Shown one piece after another: positions 1 to 8,585 of a stretch of 64,000 nucleotides of DNA (position 1 is the first letter of the stretch; every line of letters starts with the position of its first letter). Made by a program: the position numbers and the translations under genes. Under the pieces are notes generated by a model. That model was given only the letters and a program-made list of their open reading frames with translations. It was not told the DNA's origin and made no database searches. Source of the DNA: a bacterium YEK0313 (GTDB lineage: Bacteria > Pseudomonadota > Alphaproteobacteria > Rhizobiales > Phreatobacteraceae); NCBI GenBank assembly GCA_000751295.2, contig CCMO02000001.1:2033501-2097500 (forward strand), in the 5' to 3' direction.

Positions 1-881
1 CCATCGAGCTTGCCGCTTTCGGCGACGAGGAGGGCGTGCGGTTCACCAGCACACTCGGCGGCTCGCGGGCCATGGCCGGTCGCTTCGATCCCGCCGTGCT
101 CGACGAGCGCGACGGCGACGGCGTCAGCCGCCGCGAGGCGCTCGCCGCCTTCGGCTGCGATGCCGCCGCGATCGCTGCGATCGCCCGCGATCCGGCCAGG
201 ACCCTCGGTTATGTCGAGGTGCATATCGAGCAGGGGCCGGTGCTGGAGGCACGGGACCTCGCGGTTGGCGTCGTCACCGCCATCAGCGGCGCCTCGCGCG
301 GCACGATCACGCTGACCGGCAGGGCTGGCCATGCCGGCACGACGCCGATGGACCTGCGCGCCGATGCGCTCGCCGCCGCCGCCGAGATCATCCTGCTGAT
401 CGAGCGTCGGGCCCGGTCGACGCCCGGCCTCGTCGCGACCGTCGGCCAGATCGAGACGCCGGGCGGCGCCGTCAACACGGTTCCCGGCAGGGTGCGGCTG
501 ACGCTCGATCTCAGGAGCTCGTCCGACGCCGACCGGCGGGCCGCGCTGTCGGCCATTGCGGACGAGGCCGAGGCCGCCGCGGCGGCGCGCGGTATCGGCT
601 GCGTCATCGCCATGACTTACGAGGCCCTGGCCGCGCCTTGCGACGCCGGACTGTCCGCGGGGCTTGCGGCGGCCGCCGAGCGCCAGGGCTGCGCCACCAT
701 CGCGCTGGCCAGCGGCGCCGGCCACGACGCCATGGCGTTCCGCGGCATCCTGCCTTTCGCCATGCTGTTCGTGCGCTGCCGCGGCGGCCTCAGCCACCAT
801 CCGGACGAATATGCCGCGCCCGGCGACATCGACGCCGCCGCGCGGGTGCTCGCCGATTTCCTCGATCATCTCGACACCTGA
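1..881 (+). CDS. M20-family amidohydrolase (allantoate / N-carbamoyl-amino-acid hydrolase type), 5' truncated
   Basis: The gene enters the window already open; the first visible codons read IELAAFGDEEGVRF, the metal-ligand DEEG segment of M20 amidohydrolases that cleave N-carbamoyl amino acids or allantoate. About 292 residues remain, so roughly the first quarter is missing. The family signature HIEQGPVLE follows, then a dimerisation (lid) domain containing GRAGHAGTTPMDLR, and near the end SGAGHDAM and the HHPDE metal-ligand segment. The product is expected to be a cytoplasmic dinuclear-metal enzyme. It lies 11 nt upstream of a second M20 gene on the same strand, so the two are probably co-transcribed. 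The exact substrate (allantoate, ureidoglycolate, carbamoyl-amino acid) cannot be decided from the sequence. Confidence 0.9.
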   Translation, partial: IELAAFGDEEGVRFTSTLGGSRAMAGRFDPAVLDERDGDGVSRREALAAFGCDAAAIAAIARDPARTLGYVEVHIEQGPVLEARDLAVGVVTAISGASRGTITLTGRAGHAGTTPMDLRADALAAAAEIILLIERRARSTPGLVATVGQIETPGGAVNTVPGRVRLTLDLRSSSDADRRAALSAIADEAEAAAAARGIGCVIAMTYEALAAPCDAGLSAGLAAAAERQGCATIALASGAGHDAMAFRGILPFAMLFVRCRGGLSHHPDEYAAPGDIDAAARVLADFLDHLDT

Positions 882-892
882 AGGACCTTCCC

Positions 893-2122
893 ATGACGTC
901 ACCAAGGTCATCCCGGCTGGGCGCGCTCGTGACGGAGCGTTTCGCCGACGAGGTCGCCTTCCTTGCCGCGCTCGTCAGGCAGCCCTCGGACAATCCCGCC
1001 GGCGACTGCGCGCCGCATGCGGCGGTAGCAGCCGGAGAGCTCGAACGGCTGGGTTTCACGGTCGAACGCCACGCAGTACCGGACAGGCTGGTCAAGCAGC
1101 ACGGCATGATCTCGGTCACCAATCTCATCGTCCGCCACCGTTTCGGCGACGGCCCGGTCATCGCGCTCAACGCCCATGGCGATGTCGTGCCCCCGGGCGA
1201 GGGTTGGACCCAGGATCCCTACGGCGCGGCGATCGTCGACGGCTGGATGTATGGTCGCGGCGTGGCGGTGTCGAAGTCCGACTTCGCGACCTATGCCTTC
1301 GCGCTCGATGCCTTGAAGCGGTCTGGCCTGCCGCTGAAGGGCACGGTCGAGCTGCACCTGACCTATGACGAGGAGGCGGGCGGCGAGGTCGGCCCTGGCT
1401 GGCTGCTCTCCGAGGGTATTTCCAGGCCGGATATGGCGCTCTCGGCCGGCTTCAGCTACGCGGTCGTGGAGGCGCATAATGGCTGCCTCCATCTCGAAGT
1501 GGTGGTCGAGGGCAAGTCGGCCCATGCGGCGATCCCCGCGACCGGCATCGACGCGCTGGAAGCGGCGACGCCCATCCTCGCCGCGCTCTATGGCGAACGG
1601 GCCGCCTTGCAGCGCAGCGCCTCCGCCGTGCCCGGCATCGGCAGCCCGCAGATCACGGTCGGGCTGATCCAGGGCGGCATCAACACCAATGTCGTGCCGG
1701 ACCGCATCTCGTTCCGGCTCGACCGGCGGATGATCCCGGAGGAAAATCCGGCCGTCGTCGAGGCGGACCTGCGCGCGCTCATCGCCCGGGCAGCCGAAAG
1801 CCACCCCAAGGCCCGCGTCTCCGTGCGGCGCATCCTGCTCGCCGAGCCGCTGCGGCCGACGCCGGAGGCCAGGCGCATGGCGGCGCTCATTGCCGGCCAT
1901 GCGAGCGAGGTCTTTGGCGAAGCCGTGGGGACGACCGGCGTGCCGCTCTATACCGACGCGCGGCTCTATGCGGCGCGCGGCGTTCCGGTCGTGCTTTACG
2001 GCGCGGGCCCGAAATCGATCGAGGAAGCGAATGCGCATCGTGCCGACGAGCGGCTGCGCCTGAGCGACCTCGAAAAGGCGACGTCAGTCATCGCGCTGAC
2101 GCTCGCCGACCTCCTGGCCTGA
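893..2122 (+). CDS. M20 family metallopeptidase / deacylase (ArgE/DapE-like)
   Basis: A 409-residue protein of the ArgE/DapE/ACY1 group, which hydrolyses amide bonds of N-acylated amino acids using two zinc ions. Visible ligands are HGD (H95, D97), the bridging acidic residue in SKSDF (D130), the catalytic EE pair in YDEEAGGE (160-161) and a C-terminal histidine in EEANAHRADE. The dimerisation domain starts near HNGCLHLEVVVEGKSAHA. The ATG at 893 is chosen because it follows the upstream gene by 11 nt; the open frame extends further upstream but there it overlaps the preceding gene. The pairing with an amidohydrolase of the same superfamily suggests sequential breakdown of an N-acyl or carbamoyl compound, which is inference. 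Confidence 0.9.
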   Translation: MTSPRSSRLGALVTERFADEVAFLAALVRQPSDNPAGDCAPHAAVAAGELERLGFTVERHAVPDRLVKQHGMISVTNLIVRHRFGDGPVIALNAHGDVVPPGEGWTQDPYGAAIVDGWMYGRGVAVSKSDFATYAFALDALKRSGLPLKGTVELHLTYDEEAGGEVGPGWLLSEGISRPDMALSAGFSYAVVEAHNGCLHLEVVVEGKSAHAAIPATGIDALEAATPILAALYGERAALQRSASAVPGIGSPQITVGLIQGGINTNVVPDRISFRLDRRMIPEENPAVVEADLRALIARAAESHPKARVSVRRILLAEPLRPTPEARRMAALIAGHASEVFGEAVGTTGVPLYTDARLYAARGVPVVLYGAGPKSIEEANAHRADERLRLSDLEKATSVIALTLADLLA

Positions 2123-2208
2123 GCGCGGACGGGGCGGCAGGGCTTCGCCCGCCGGCCTTGCGCCGGCCTCGGGACTCGGCGCATCTGAGCCGGCGAGCGG
2201 GATGAGCC

Positions 2209-2607
2209 ATGGCCCTGACCCTTCAGGCTTCACTTCTTGTGCTTGCCGGCGGCTGCGCCGGCGGGATGGCGCGCCTCGGCCTCGCGACGGTCGTCGGCGA
2301 GCGCTGGGGCTTCGCTTTTCCCTGGGGCACGCTGGCGGTCAATGTCAGCGGCGCCTTTGTCATTGGCGTGCTGGCCGGGCTTGCGCGGTTCAAGGGCGGT
2401 TTCTTCGACAGCGACGCGTTCCGGGCGCTCGTCTTCACCGGCCTGCTCGGCGGCTATACCACCGTCTCCTCCTTCGCCCTGCAGACGCTCGATCTCGGAC
2501 TGGCGGGCGAGCGGTTCCGCGCGCTGTCCAACGTCGTCCTGTCGGCCGGCCTGTCGCTGGCGGCCGTTGCGGCCGGCTACGGCCTGGCGGCCGGCGGGCT
2601 CGGGTGA
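2209..2607 (+). CDS. crcB: Fluoride channel CrcB/Fluc, first copy
   Basis: A 132-residue very hydrophobic protein with four predicted membrane segments. It has the Fluc fingerprints: an N-terminal GGCAGGMARLG, the central GTLAVNVSGAF with the conserved Asn, and GLLGGYTTVSSFALQT, which supplies the Phe/Thr/Ser residues lining the fluoride path. Fluc proteins are dimeric fluoride exporters in the inner membrane. It is followed after 4 nt by a second crcB, so the two are expected to be translated together and may form a heterodimer. No fluoride riboswitch could be recognised in the 86 nt ahead of it. Confidence 0.93.
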   Translation: MALTLQASLLVLAGGCAGGMARLGLATVVGERWGFAFPWGTLAVNVSGAFVIGVLAGLARFKGGFFDSDAFRALVFTGLLGGYTTVSSFALQTLDLGLAGERFRALSNVVLSAGLSLAAVAAGYGLAAGGLG

Positions 2608-2611
2608 AAGC

Positions 2612-3028
2612 ATGGCGGGCGGCGGGCCGGGCCTGAAGGTCTATGCGGCGGTCGGCTGCGGCGCCGCGCTCGGCTCGCTGCTGCGCTTCCTCGCGGGAAC
2701 CGTGGCGGTGGCGACCCCGCATCTCGGGCCACTCGCCGGCACGGCCTTCGTCAATCTGCTCGGCTGCTTCGTCATCACCGCCTTTGCCGGCCTCACCGGG
2801 CGGGGAGGCCGCCTGCCCGTGGGCATGGTCGGCCGCCAGTTCGTGATGGCCGGCATTTGCGGCGGGCTGACGACCTTCTCCTCGCTGAGCCTCGAAACCT
2901 TCCTGCTGCTCCTGGAGGCCGGTTCCGTTTCGGCCTTCGCCTATCTGGCCGCCGTGATCGCGGGGTCGCTGGGGGCGGCCTGGCTCGGCTATGCCTGCGC
3001 CGAAATGATCAACCGCCAGCCGGGCTGA
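2612..3028 (+). CDS. crcB: Fluoride channel CrcB/Fluc, second copy
   Basis: A 138-residue CrcB paralogue starting at the ATG 4 nt after the first crcB stop. It shows GCGAALGSLLRF, GTAFVNLLGCF and GICGGLTTFSSLSLETF in the expected order, with four hydrophobic segments. It differs clearly from the first copy, so this is an old paralogous pair rather than a recent duplication. In other bacteria adjacent fluc genes can encode obligate heterodimers in which each subunit contributes differently to the two pores. The stop is only 8 nt from the convergent stop of the next gene. Confidence 0.93.
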   Translation: MAGGGPGLKVYAAVGCGAALGSLLRFLAGTVAVATPHLGPLAGTAFVNLLGCFVITAFAGLTGRGGRLPVGMVGRQFVMAGICGGLTTFSSLSLETFLLLLEAGSVSAFAYLAAVIAGSLGAAWLGYACAEMINRQPG

Positions 3029-3036
3029 AAGCGTCG

Positions 3037-3507
3037 CTACCGGAAGCGGCGCCCGTTCCAGATCAGGATGCGGCAGGCGCCGATCGTGCCCGTACAGGAC
3101 AGGGCGACGGCGGGGCGGCCGCCGACGAGCCTGAGCTCGATATCGTCGATATGGCCGCTATAGACGAGGCGATAGCCCGCCCGCGTCGCGGCATAGATCT
3201 GGTGCAGGCAGCCGGAGCTGCTGCAGATCGCGGAGCGGTCGCTGCAGCCGAACAGGTCGAAATGCAGGGCGACGAAATCGGGATGGGCGCCGGGCGTGGT
3301 CAGGTAGCGGGCGAAGCCGTGCTGTGCGCGGGCCGGCTCGCAGCCGGGATATTGGCGTGCGATGCTGGCCCTGATGTCGCGCGGCAGGTCGGTGATGTGA
3401 TCGCTGGCCCAGGGGTTCTCCCGGCCGAGGCCGCGCGCCTCGGCGCCGCCAGCCATGAGCGGCAGCAAGGCCAGGAGCGCGAGAAGGAACCAGCCGGGAC
3501 GAGCCAT
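3037..3507 (-). CDS. Secreted hypothetical protein with six cysteines
   Basis: A 156-residue protein that I do not recognise. The first 25 residues form a clear signal peptide (hydrophobic LLALLALLPLMAGG ending EARG), so the mature protein is probably periplasmic. The mature part contains six cysteines (PGCEP, FGCSD, AICSSSGC, LSCTG, GACRI), an even number compatible with disulfides, and ends in ILIWNGRRFR. The start at 3507 places the signal peptide at the N terminus; open frame continues upstream but carries no signal. It converges on crcB and stands alone. Confidence 0.7.
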   Translation of the reverse strand: MARPGWFLLALLALLPLMAGGAEARGLGRENPWASDHITDLPRDIRASIARQYPGCEPARAQHGFARYLTTPGAHPDFVALHFDLFGCSDRSAICSSSGCLHQIYAATRAGYRLVYSGHIDDIELRLVGGRPAVALSCTGTIGACRILIWNGRRFR

Positions 3508-3737
3508 GGACGGTACGATAGCACGACCGCCTGTGGCCGGCGAGCCGCTGCGGCGCCGCCCGTGCGGATCGAGTGAAGCCGGTGGCGGCGGCGCAGGACA
3601 CACCTGTTCTTCACATGGAATCGGGACATGAGCCGCGCGTCCCCGGCGGGCTCGACACCACCTGCGAACCGGTCCGTAAGACACGGATAAAACGTGACTT
3701 TCTGCAAGATTCGGAATCGGTCTCGCAGGTGCGCCGG

Positions 3738-4541
3738 TCACATCGGCGAGGGCACCGCGCAGCTCTGGCCGCCATCGACGGGCAGGTTCACGCCGGTGAT
3801 GAACTTCGCCTCGTCCGAGGCCAGGAACAGAGCGGCATTGGCGACATCGAAGGCGGTGCCCATATGGCCGAGCGGCACGGCCCGGCCACGGGCGGCCACC
3901 ATCTCCTCGGCGCTCGCATACTGGCTGGAGATCTGCTTGTAGATGAGCGGCGTGTCGATGAGCCCGGGCACCACGCAATTGGCGCGGATGCCGTGCGGGG
4001 CATATTGCAGGGCGAGCGCGACGGTCGCCTGGTTCACCGCCGCCTTGGCGGTGTAATAGGCAAAATAGGGATAGCCGGTCCAGCGCAGCGCGGCGAGCGA
4101 GGAGATGTTGATGATGACGCCGCTCTTCTGCGCGATGAAATGCGGCAGCACCGCCTTGGCGGTACGGTAGACCGAGCCGATATTGATATCGAGATTGCGC
4201 CGGAAGGCCTCTTCGTCGAGCTCGACCGGGCCGCCATGCAGCACGACGCCGACATTGTTGTGCAGGATGTCGATCCGGCCGAAGCGGTCGATCGCGGCGG
4301 CGACCGCCGCCTCGACTGCGGCAAGGTCGGTCGTGTCGGCGACCATGGCGATGGCCTCGCCGCCTTCGCCGCGGATGAGCGTGGCCGTCTCCTCGGCGGC
4401 CGCCTCGATCATGTCGACGCAGACGAGTCTCGCGCCGGCGCGCGCATAGGTGACGGCGGCGGCCTTGCCGTTGCCCCAGCCGGGGCCGGACGAGCCGGCC
4501 CCGAAGACGATGGCGACACGATCCTTCAGGCGCATGGTCAT
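3738..4541 (-). CDS. SDR family NAD(P)-dependent oxidoreductase
   Basis: A 267-residue classical short-chain dehydrogenase/reductase. The cofactor loop is a slightly unusual FGAGSSGPGWGNG instead of TGxxxGIG, followed by the NNVG segment and the catalytic YxxxK (YYTAK) after NISSLAA. The C terminus FITGVNLPVDGG is typical. It starts with ATG at 4541, which overlaps the stop of the fused TRAP permease gene by 4 nt (ATGA), so translation is coupled. The location suggests that it oxidises or reduces the compound brought in by the TRAP system or an intermediate of it; the substrate is unknown. Confidence 0.92.
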   Translation of the reverse strand: MTMRLKDRVAIVFGAGSSGPGWGNGKAAAVTYARAGARLVCVDMIEAAAEETATLIRGEGGEAIAMVADTTDLAAVEAAVAAAIDRFGRIDILHNNVGVVLHGGPVELDEEAFRRNLDINIGSVYRTAKAVLPHFIAQKSGVIINISSLAALRWTGYPYFAYYTAKAAVNQATVALALQYAPHGIRANCVVPGLIDTPLIYKQISSQYASAEEMVAARGRAVPLGHMGTAFDVANAALFLASDEAKFITGVNLPVDGGQSCAVPSPM

Positions 4542-6421
4542 GATTTCAGGAAGCCGATGGAGAACCACGGCACGGCCGCCACGACGATGAGGCCGATGAG
4601 GAGGGCCAGCATATAGGCCCAGATCGGCCGGATGCCTTCGTCGGGATTGACCTTGCCGATGGCACAGGCCGCGTAGTAGCCGACGCCGAAGGGCGGAGCG
4701 AACAGGCCAAGGCCCATGGCGAGCACCACGACCATGGCATAATGCACCTCGTGGATGCCGACGAGCTTGGCGATCGGGAACAGCAGCGGCCCGAACAGCA
4801 CGATCGCGGGAATGCCTTCGAGCACGCTGCCGAGCACGATGAAGGCCACGATCGACACGGCCATGAAGCCGATGGCGCCGCCCGGCAGGTGCGTCATGAT
4901 CTCGACCAATGTCCGCGAGAAACCGGATTGGGTGAGGCCCCAGGCCATGGCGGAAGCCGCGCCGATGATGATCAGGATCGCGCCCGAGAGCGAGGCGGTG
5001 TCGATCAGGATCGTGCCGAGCCTCGACCAGTCGAACTGGCGATAGACGAGGAGGCCGACGATCAGCGAATAGACGATGCCGATGGTCGAGACTTCCGTCG
5101 CCGTCGAGACGCCCTCGACCACCGCGGCGCGGATCACGAAGGGCAGCGCGAGCGCCGGCAGGGCGATGACAAAGCTCTTCAGGATCTCCGACGCCGGGGC
5201 GCGCGTGACGCCGCTCAGATCGTCGTTGCGGTAGCGCCGCGCCACGACGAAGCAGAGGCCGACGGCGAGCACCAGGCCCGGCACCAGGCCGCCGGTGAAC
5301 AGGGCCGCGATCGAGACGCCGGTGACCGAGCCGATGGTGATCAGCACGATGCTCGGCGGAATGGTCTCGGTCTGCGCGCCGGTCGCCGAGAGCAGGGCGA
5401 CGAGATCGCCGGGCTTGGCACCGCGCGCCTTCATCTCCGGGAACAGCGCGGGCGCGACGGCGGCCATGTCGGCCGCCTTCGAGCCGGAGATGCCCGACAC
5501 GAGATACATGGCGCCGATCAGCACGTAGGAGAGGCCGCCGCGGACATGGCCGAGCAGGCTCGCCAGGAAGCGCACCATCGCCTTGGCCATGCCGGCCATT
5601 TCGATCAGCAGGCCGAGAAAGACGAAAAGCGGCACGGCAAGCAGGATGAGATGGCTCATGCCCTCGTCCATGCGCCCGACCATGACCATGGTCGGCACGC
5701 GCGTGGTGAGCGCGAGATAACCGAAGGTGGCAAGGGCGAAGGAGAAGACGATCGGCACGCCGGCAAAGACCGAGGCGCCGACCACGCCGACGAAGAAGAT
5801 GATCAGGTTGTAGTTGCCGAGGCTCTTCAGCGCCGGCCCGGTCATCCAGAAGCCGGCAATGACCGCGCCAACGAGCGCCAGGGCCAGGACGGCATGGGCA
5901 AGGCTGGTGCGGGTGGCGAGCCGGATCAGCGAGAAGATGACCATGAGGCCGATGCCGATCGGAAAGGCGCTGGCGCGCCAGGCCGCCGAGATTTCCATGG
6001 CCGGGGTGACGATGAAGCTCTCTTCCAGCGCCCATTCGAAGGCGGGTTCGGCAATGAGCAGGAGGAAACCGAGGCCGGCGACGACGCCGAGCGTATCGAA
6101 GAAGCCGCGGCCCTGCGGCCCGAGCCGCGCGACCAGCGCGGTCATGCGCATATGCTCGCCGCGCCGCAGCGCGATCACCGCTCCGAGCATGGCGAGCCAG
6201 AGGAACAGGGTCGAGGCGAGTTCGTCCGACCAGATCAGCGGCGCGTGGAAGACGTAGCGCGCGACGATGCCGGAAAACAGCACGACGACTTCCGCGACGA
6301 CGAGGAGCGCGGCGGGGATCTCGACGATGAGGCCCAGCACCCGGTCGGCGGTCGCCAACCAGGACCGGGCGGCCGGTGCCGCCGGGTCGGCGGACACCGC
6401 GAATTCGGAAGCCGTCTGCAT
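4538..6421 (-). CDS. TRAP transporter permease, DctQ-DctM fusion
   Basis: A 627-residue inner-membrane protein. Residues about 25-175 are the four-helix small subunit (DctQ), recognisable by PLIWSDELAS and LRRGEHMRM. From about 205 onward comes the large DctM subunit with GVPIVFSFAL and repeated GxxP-rich helices. TRAP systems use an ion gradient and a periplasmic binding protein to import organic acids. Fused QM permeases are a known variant, so the length is normal. It lies 4 nt from the dctP-type gene upstream and overlaps the SDR downstream, giving a three-gene operon dctP-dctQM-SDR read leftward from the intergenic operator region. Confidence 0.95.
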   Translation of the reverse strand: MQTASEFAVSADPAAPAARSWLATADRVLGLIVEIPAALLVVAEVVVLFSGIVARYVFHAPLIWSDELASTLFLWLAMLGAVIALRRGEHMRMTALVARLGPQGRGFFDTLGVVAGLGFLLLIAEPAFEWALEESFIVTPAMEISAAWRASAFPIGIGLMVIFSLIRLATRTSLAHAVLALALVGAVIAGFWMTGPALKSLGNYNLIIFFVGVVGASVFAGVPIVFSFALATFGYLALTTRVPTMVMVGRMDEGMSHLILLAVPLFVFLGLLIEMAGMAKAMVRFLASLLGHVRGGLSYVLIGAMYLVSGISGSKAADMAAVAPALFPEMKARGAKPGDLVALLSATGAQTETIPPSIVLITIGSVTGVSIAALFTGGLVPGLVLAVGLCFVVARRYRNDDLSGVTRAPASEILKSFVIALPALALPFVIRAAVVEGVSTATEVSTIGIVYSLIVGLLVYRQFDWSRLGTILIDTASLSGAILIIIGAASAMAWGLTQSGFSRTLVEIMTHLPGGAIGFMAVSIVAFIVLGSVLEGIPAIVLFGPLLFPIAKLVGIHEVHYAMVVVLAMGLGLFAPPFGVGYYAACAIGKVNPDEGIRPIWAYMLALLIGLIVVAAVPWFSIGFLKS

Positions 6422-6425
6422 GGTG

Positions 6426-7454
6426 TCAGCCGAGCGAACCGACCGAGGCCTCCAGCGTCGCCCAGGCGGCGTCGCCGAACTTGCCCTTCCATTCGGTGTA
6501 GAAGCCGGCGGTCTTCAGCTTCTCGCGGAATGGCGCGGGATCGACGGTATTGACCTTCATGCCGCGGGCCGCGAGGTCCGCCTGGACGGTCTCGGACAGC
6601 TTGGCGACATCAGCGCGCTCGGCGATCGCCGCGGCGTTGATGTGCTTGGTGACGACAGCGCGGATATTCTCCGGCAGCGCTTCCCAGTTGCGTCGGTTGG
6701 CCAGGAACCAGAAGCCGTCCCACATGTGGTTGGTCAGCGAGCAATAGGTCTGGACTTCATAGAGCTTGGCAGTTGAGACGATGGCGAGCGGGTTCTCCTG
6801 CCCGTCGACCACCTTGGCCTGCAGGGCGCTGTAGACCTCGTTGAAATTGATCGAGGTCGGCGCCGAGCCGAAGGCCTTGTACATCGAGGTCCAGAGCGGC
6901 GAGGGCGGGACACGGATCTTGAAATTGGCAAGGTCCGCCGGCGTCACGATCGGCTTGTTCGACGAGGTGGTCTGACGGAAGCCGTTGTCCCAGATCTTGT
7001 CGAAGGCGATGATCGAGCGCGATTTGGCGATCTCGGCGCGGACATATTCGCCAAGCTTGCCGTCCATGGTCTTCCAGACCGTGTCGTAGTCCTTGAAGGC
7101 GAAGCCGACGCCGTTGATCGAGGCGGCCGGCACGAAGGTCGACAGGATGAGGCCCGACAGGGTGAAGAAGTCGACCGCGCCGGAGCGGATCTGGCCGAGC
7201 GTATCGGTATCCGAGCCGAGCTGGCTGGAGGGATAGATCTGCAGCTCGAAGCGGCCGCCGGTCTCTTCCTTGATCTTCGCCGCGGCTTCCTGCGCCCGGG
7301 TGTTCATCGGGTGGCTGATCGGCAGGTTGTTCGCATATTTGTAGGTGAACTCGGCGGCCCGCGCCTTGCCGATGGCAAAGGTCGAAACGGCGAGTGCACC
7401 TGTGCCCGCCGCGAAGCTGCGCCGCGAGATCTTGCTCCAAGAAGCCTTGGTCAT
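6426..7454 (-). CDS. TRAP transporter substrate-binding protein (DctP family)
   Basis: A 342-residue DctP-type solute receptor. The N terminus carries a twin-arginine motif (SRRSFAAG) and a signal peptide ending KARA|AEF, so it is probably exported folded by Tat. The mature part has the family order YANNLPISHPMN, SQLGSDTDTLGQIRSGAVDFF and KIRVPPSPLW, the last containing the arginine that normally binds the substrate carboxylate. I chose the ATG at 7454 over the ATG at 7463 because GGAGG lies 9 nt ahead of 7454 but abuts 7463. First gene of the leftward TRAP-SDR operon. Confidence 0.95.
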   Translation of the reverse strand: MTKASWSKISRRSFAAGTGALAVSTFAIGKARAAEFTYKYANNLPISHPMNTRAQEAAAKIKEETGGRFELQIYPSSQLGSDTDTLGQIRSGAVDFFTLSGLILSTFVPAASINGVGFAFKDYDTVWKTMDGKLGEYVRAEIAKSRSIIAFDKIWDNGFRQTTSSNKPIVTPADLANFKIRVPPSPLWTSMYKAFGSAPTSINFNEVYSALQAKVVDGQENPLAIVSTAKLYEVQTYCSLTNHMWDGFWFLANRRNWEALPENIRAVVTKHINAAAIAERADVAKLSETVQADLAARGMKVNTVDPAPFREKLKTAGFYTEWKGKFGDAAWATLEASVGSLG

Positions 7455-7594
7455 CGTCTTCATCCTCCCAGGATGTCGGCGGCGCCTTTGACCGAGACGC
7501 CGCATCGTTGAAACCAGCCTGATGACGAAGGGCCGAGGCATTGCCGCCGTCAACCCCGTTCATGCGCCTGTCAGGCAGCGATTTCTGCCGGATC

Positions 7595-7617
7595 ATTGGT
7601 CCATATAGTGGACCAAT
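7595..7617. promoter_or_regulatory. Perfect 9-bp inverted repeat, candidate IclR operator
   Basis: Arms ATTGGTCCA and TGGACCAAT flank the 5-nt centre TATAG. The site lies in the gap between the divergent dctP-type gene (start 7454) and iclR (start 7702). A GGTCCA-N5-TGGACC core is the size and symmetry expected for an IclR dimer site. A related site occurs at 7692-7707. Binding itself is inference. Confidence 0.65.
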
Positions 7618-7691
7618 TTGCTTCCGTCGTTTTTCTAGTTGACGGTTGCCGCGCAATCGCGGACTTGTCAACGGCAAATAGCGAGGAAACG

Positions 7692-7707
7692 GGTCCACAA
7701 TATGGAT
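7692..7707. promoter_or_regulatory. Second, imperfect copy of the operator overlapping the iclR start
   Basis: GGTCCA and TGGATC separated by 5 nt, the same architecture as the perfect repeat at 7595-7617 with one arm changed. The right arm includes the ATG of the IclR gene (7702), which would suit autorepression. The two sites are about 95 nt apart centre to centre. Confidence 0.45.
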
Positions 7708-8580
7708 CGTGCGGAAAATACCCGCGCCGAGGGTGAACTGGAGCCGACCGGGACGCAGAGCATCGGCCGTGCCGTCGCTCTGCTGCGTCTGGTCGCCGGT
7801 CATGGCGCGGCCGGCGCCGGTCTCGCCGCTCTCGTCGAAGCCTCCGGACTGACCAAGCCGACCTGCCGGCGCATCCTCGTCGGCCTCATCGAGGCGGGCC
7901 TCGCCGAACAGGATCCGCTGACCCGCCGCTACTTCCTCGGGCCCGAGACCTATGTGCTGGGAACGCTTGCCGCCGAGCGTTTCGGCCTGCACCGCCTTGG
8001 CCTTGAAGGCGCGACGCGCCTCGCCCAGGAGACCGGTGATGCCGCCTTCATCCAGATCCGCCGCGACTGGACGGTGATCTGCCTGCACCGCGAGGACGGG
8101 CCCTATCCGATCCGTTCGCATGTCCTGGCGGCCGGCGATCGCCATCCGCTCGGCGCCGGTGCCGGCGGCATCACGCTGCTTGCCGCGCTCTCCGACGAGG
8201 AGGTCGAGGAATCGCTGGCCGCCAATGCCGGCTGGCTGGCCGAGCGCTACCCGATGCTAACGCGCCCGGTGATCGATGATCTCGTCGCCGAGGCGCGCGA
8301 GAAGGGTTACGGTTTCAATCGTGGCCTGCTGTTTCCCGGCTCCTGGGGCATCGGCATGGCGGTGCGCGATGCGCAGGGCCGGCCGGACGGCTGCCTGTCG
8401 CTCGCCGCCATCGAGAGCCGCATGCAGCCCGACCGCGAGGCCTATCTGGTGCAACTGCTCCAGGCCGAAGTGCGGCGCCTCGAGGCGCGCCTGAAGGATT
8501 TCGCCGGCCGTGGCGAGGTGAAGATGACGACCGGCCCGACAGCGCAGGCCGCGCTGCGCCGGTCCAGTGAGAGGAGATGA
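7702..8580 (+). CDS. IclR family transcriptional regulator
   Basis: A 292-residue regulator. An N-terminal winged helix-turn-helix (about 20-80; SIGRAVALLRLVA, LVEASGLTKPTCRRILVGL) is followed by the IclR effector domain (about 90-270) with YFLGPETYVLG, SHVLAAGDRHPLGAGAGG and the C-terminal GCLSLAAIESRM. IclR proteins bind small organic acids and control adjacent catabolic genes. The ATG at 7702 is preferred; frame upstream of it lacks family similarity. Its stop overlaps the region of the next start (TGA at 8578-8580), so it is in one transcript with the thiolase and ligase genes. Confidence 0.93.
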   Translation: MDRAENTRAEGELEPTGTQSIGRAVALLRLVAGHGAAGAGLAALVEASGLTKPTCRRILVGLIEAGLAEQDPLTRRYFLGPETYVLGTLAAERFGLHRLGLEGATRLAQETGDAAFIQIRRDWTVICLHREDGPYPIRSHVLAAGDRHPLGAGAGGITLLAALSDEEVEESLAANAGWLAERYPMLTRPVIDDLVAEAREKGYGFNRGLLFPGSWGIGMAVRDAQGRPDGCLSLAAIESRMQPDREAYLVQLLQAEVRRLEARLKDFAGRGEVKMTTGPTAQAALRRSSERR

Positions 8581-8585
8581 CCATC

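Noticed and set aside
2123..2208. Possible fluoride riboswitch before crcB
   Set aside because: The conserved GGNGATGG start and the pseudoknot-forming blocks of the crcB motif are not present in these 86 nt.
4742..6553. Long open frame on the plus strand opposite the TRAP permease
   Set aside because: The product is Asp/Arg/His-rich noise; the minus strand encodes a clear DctQM protein.
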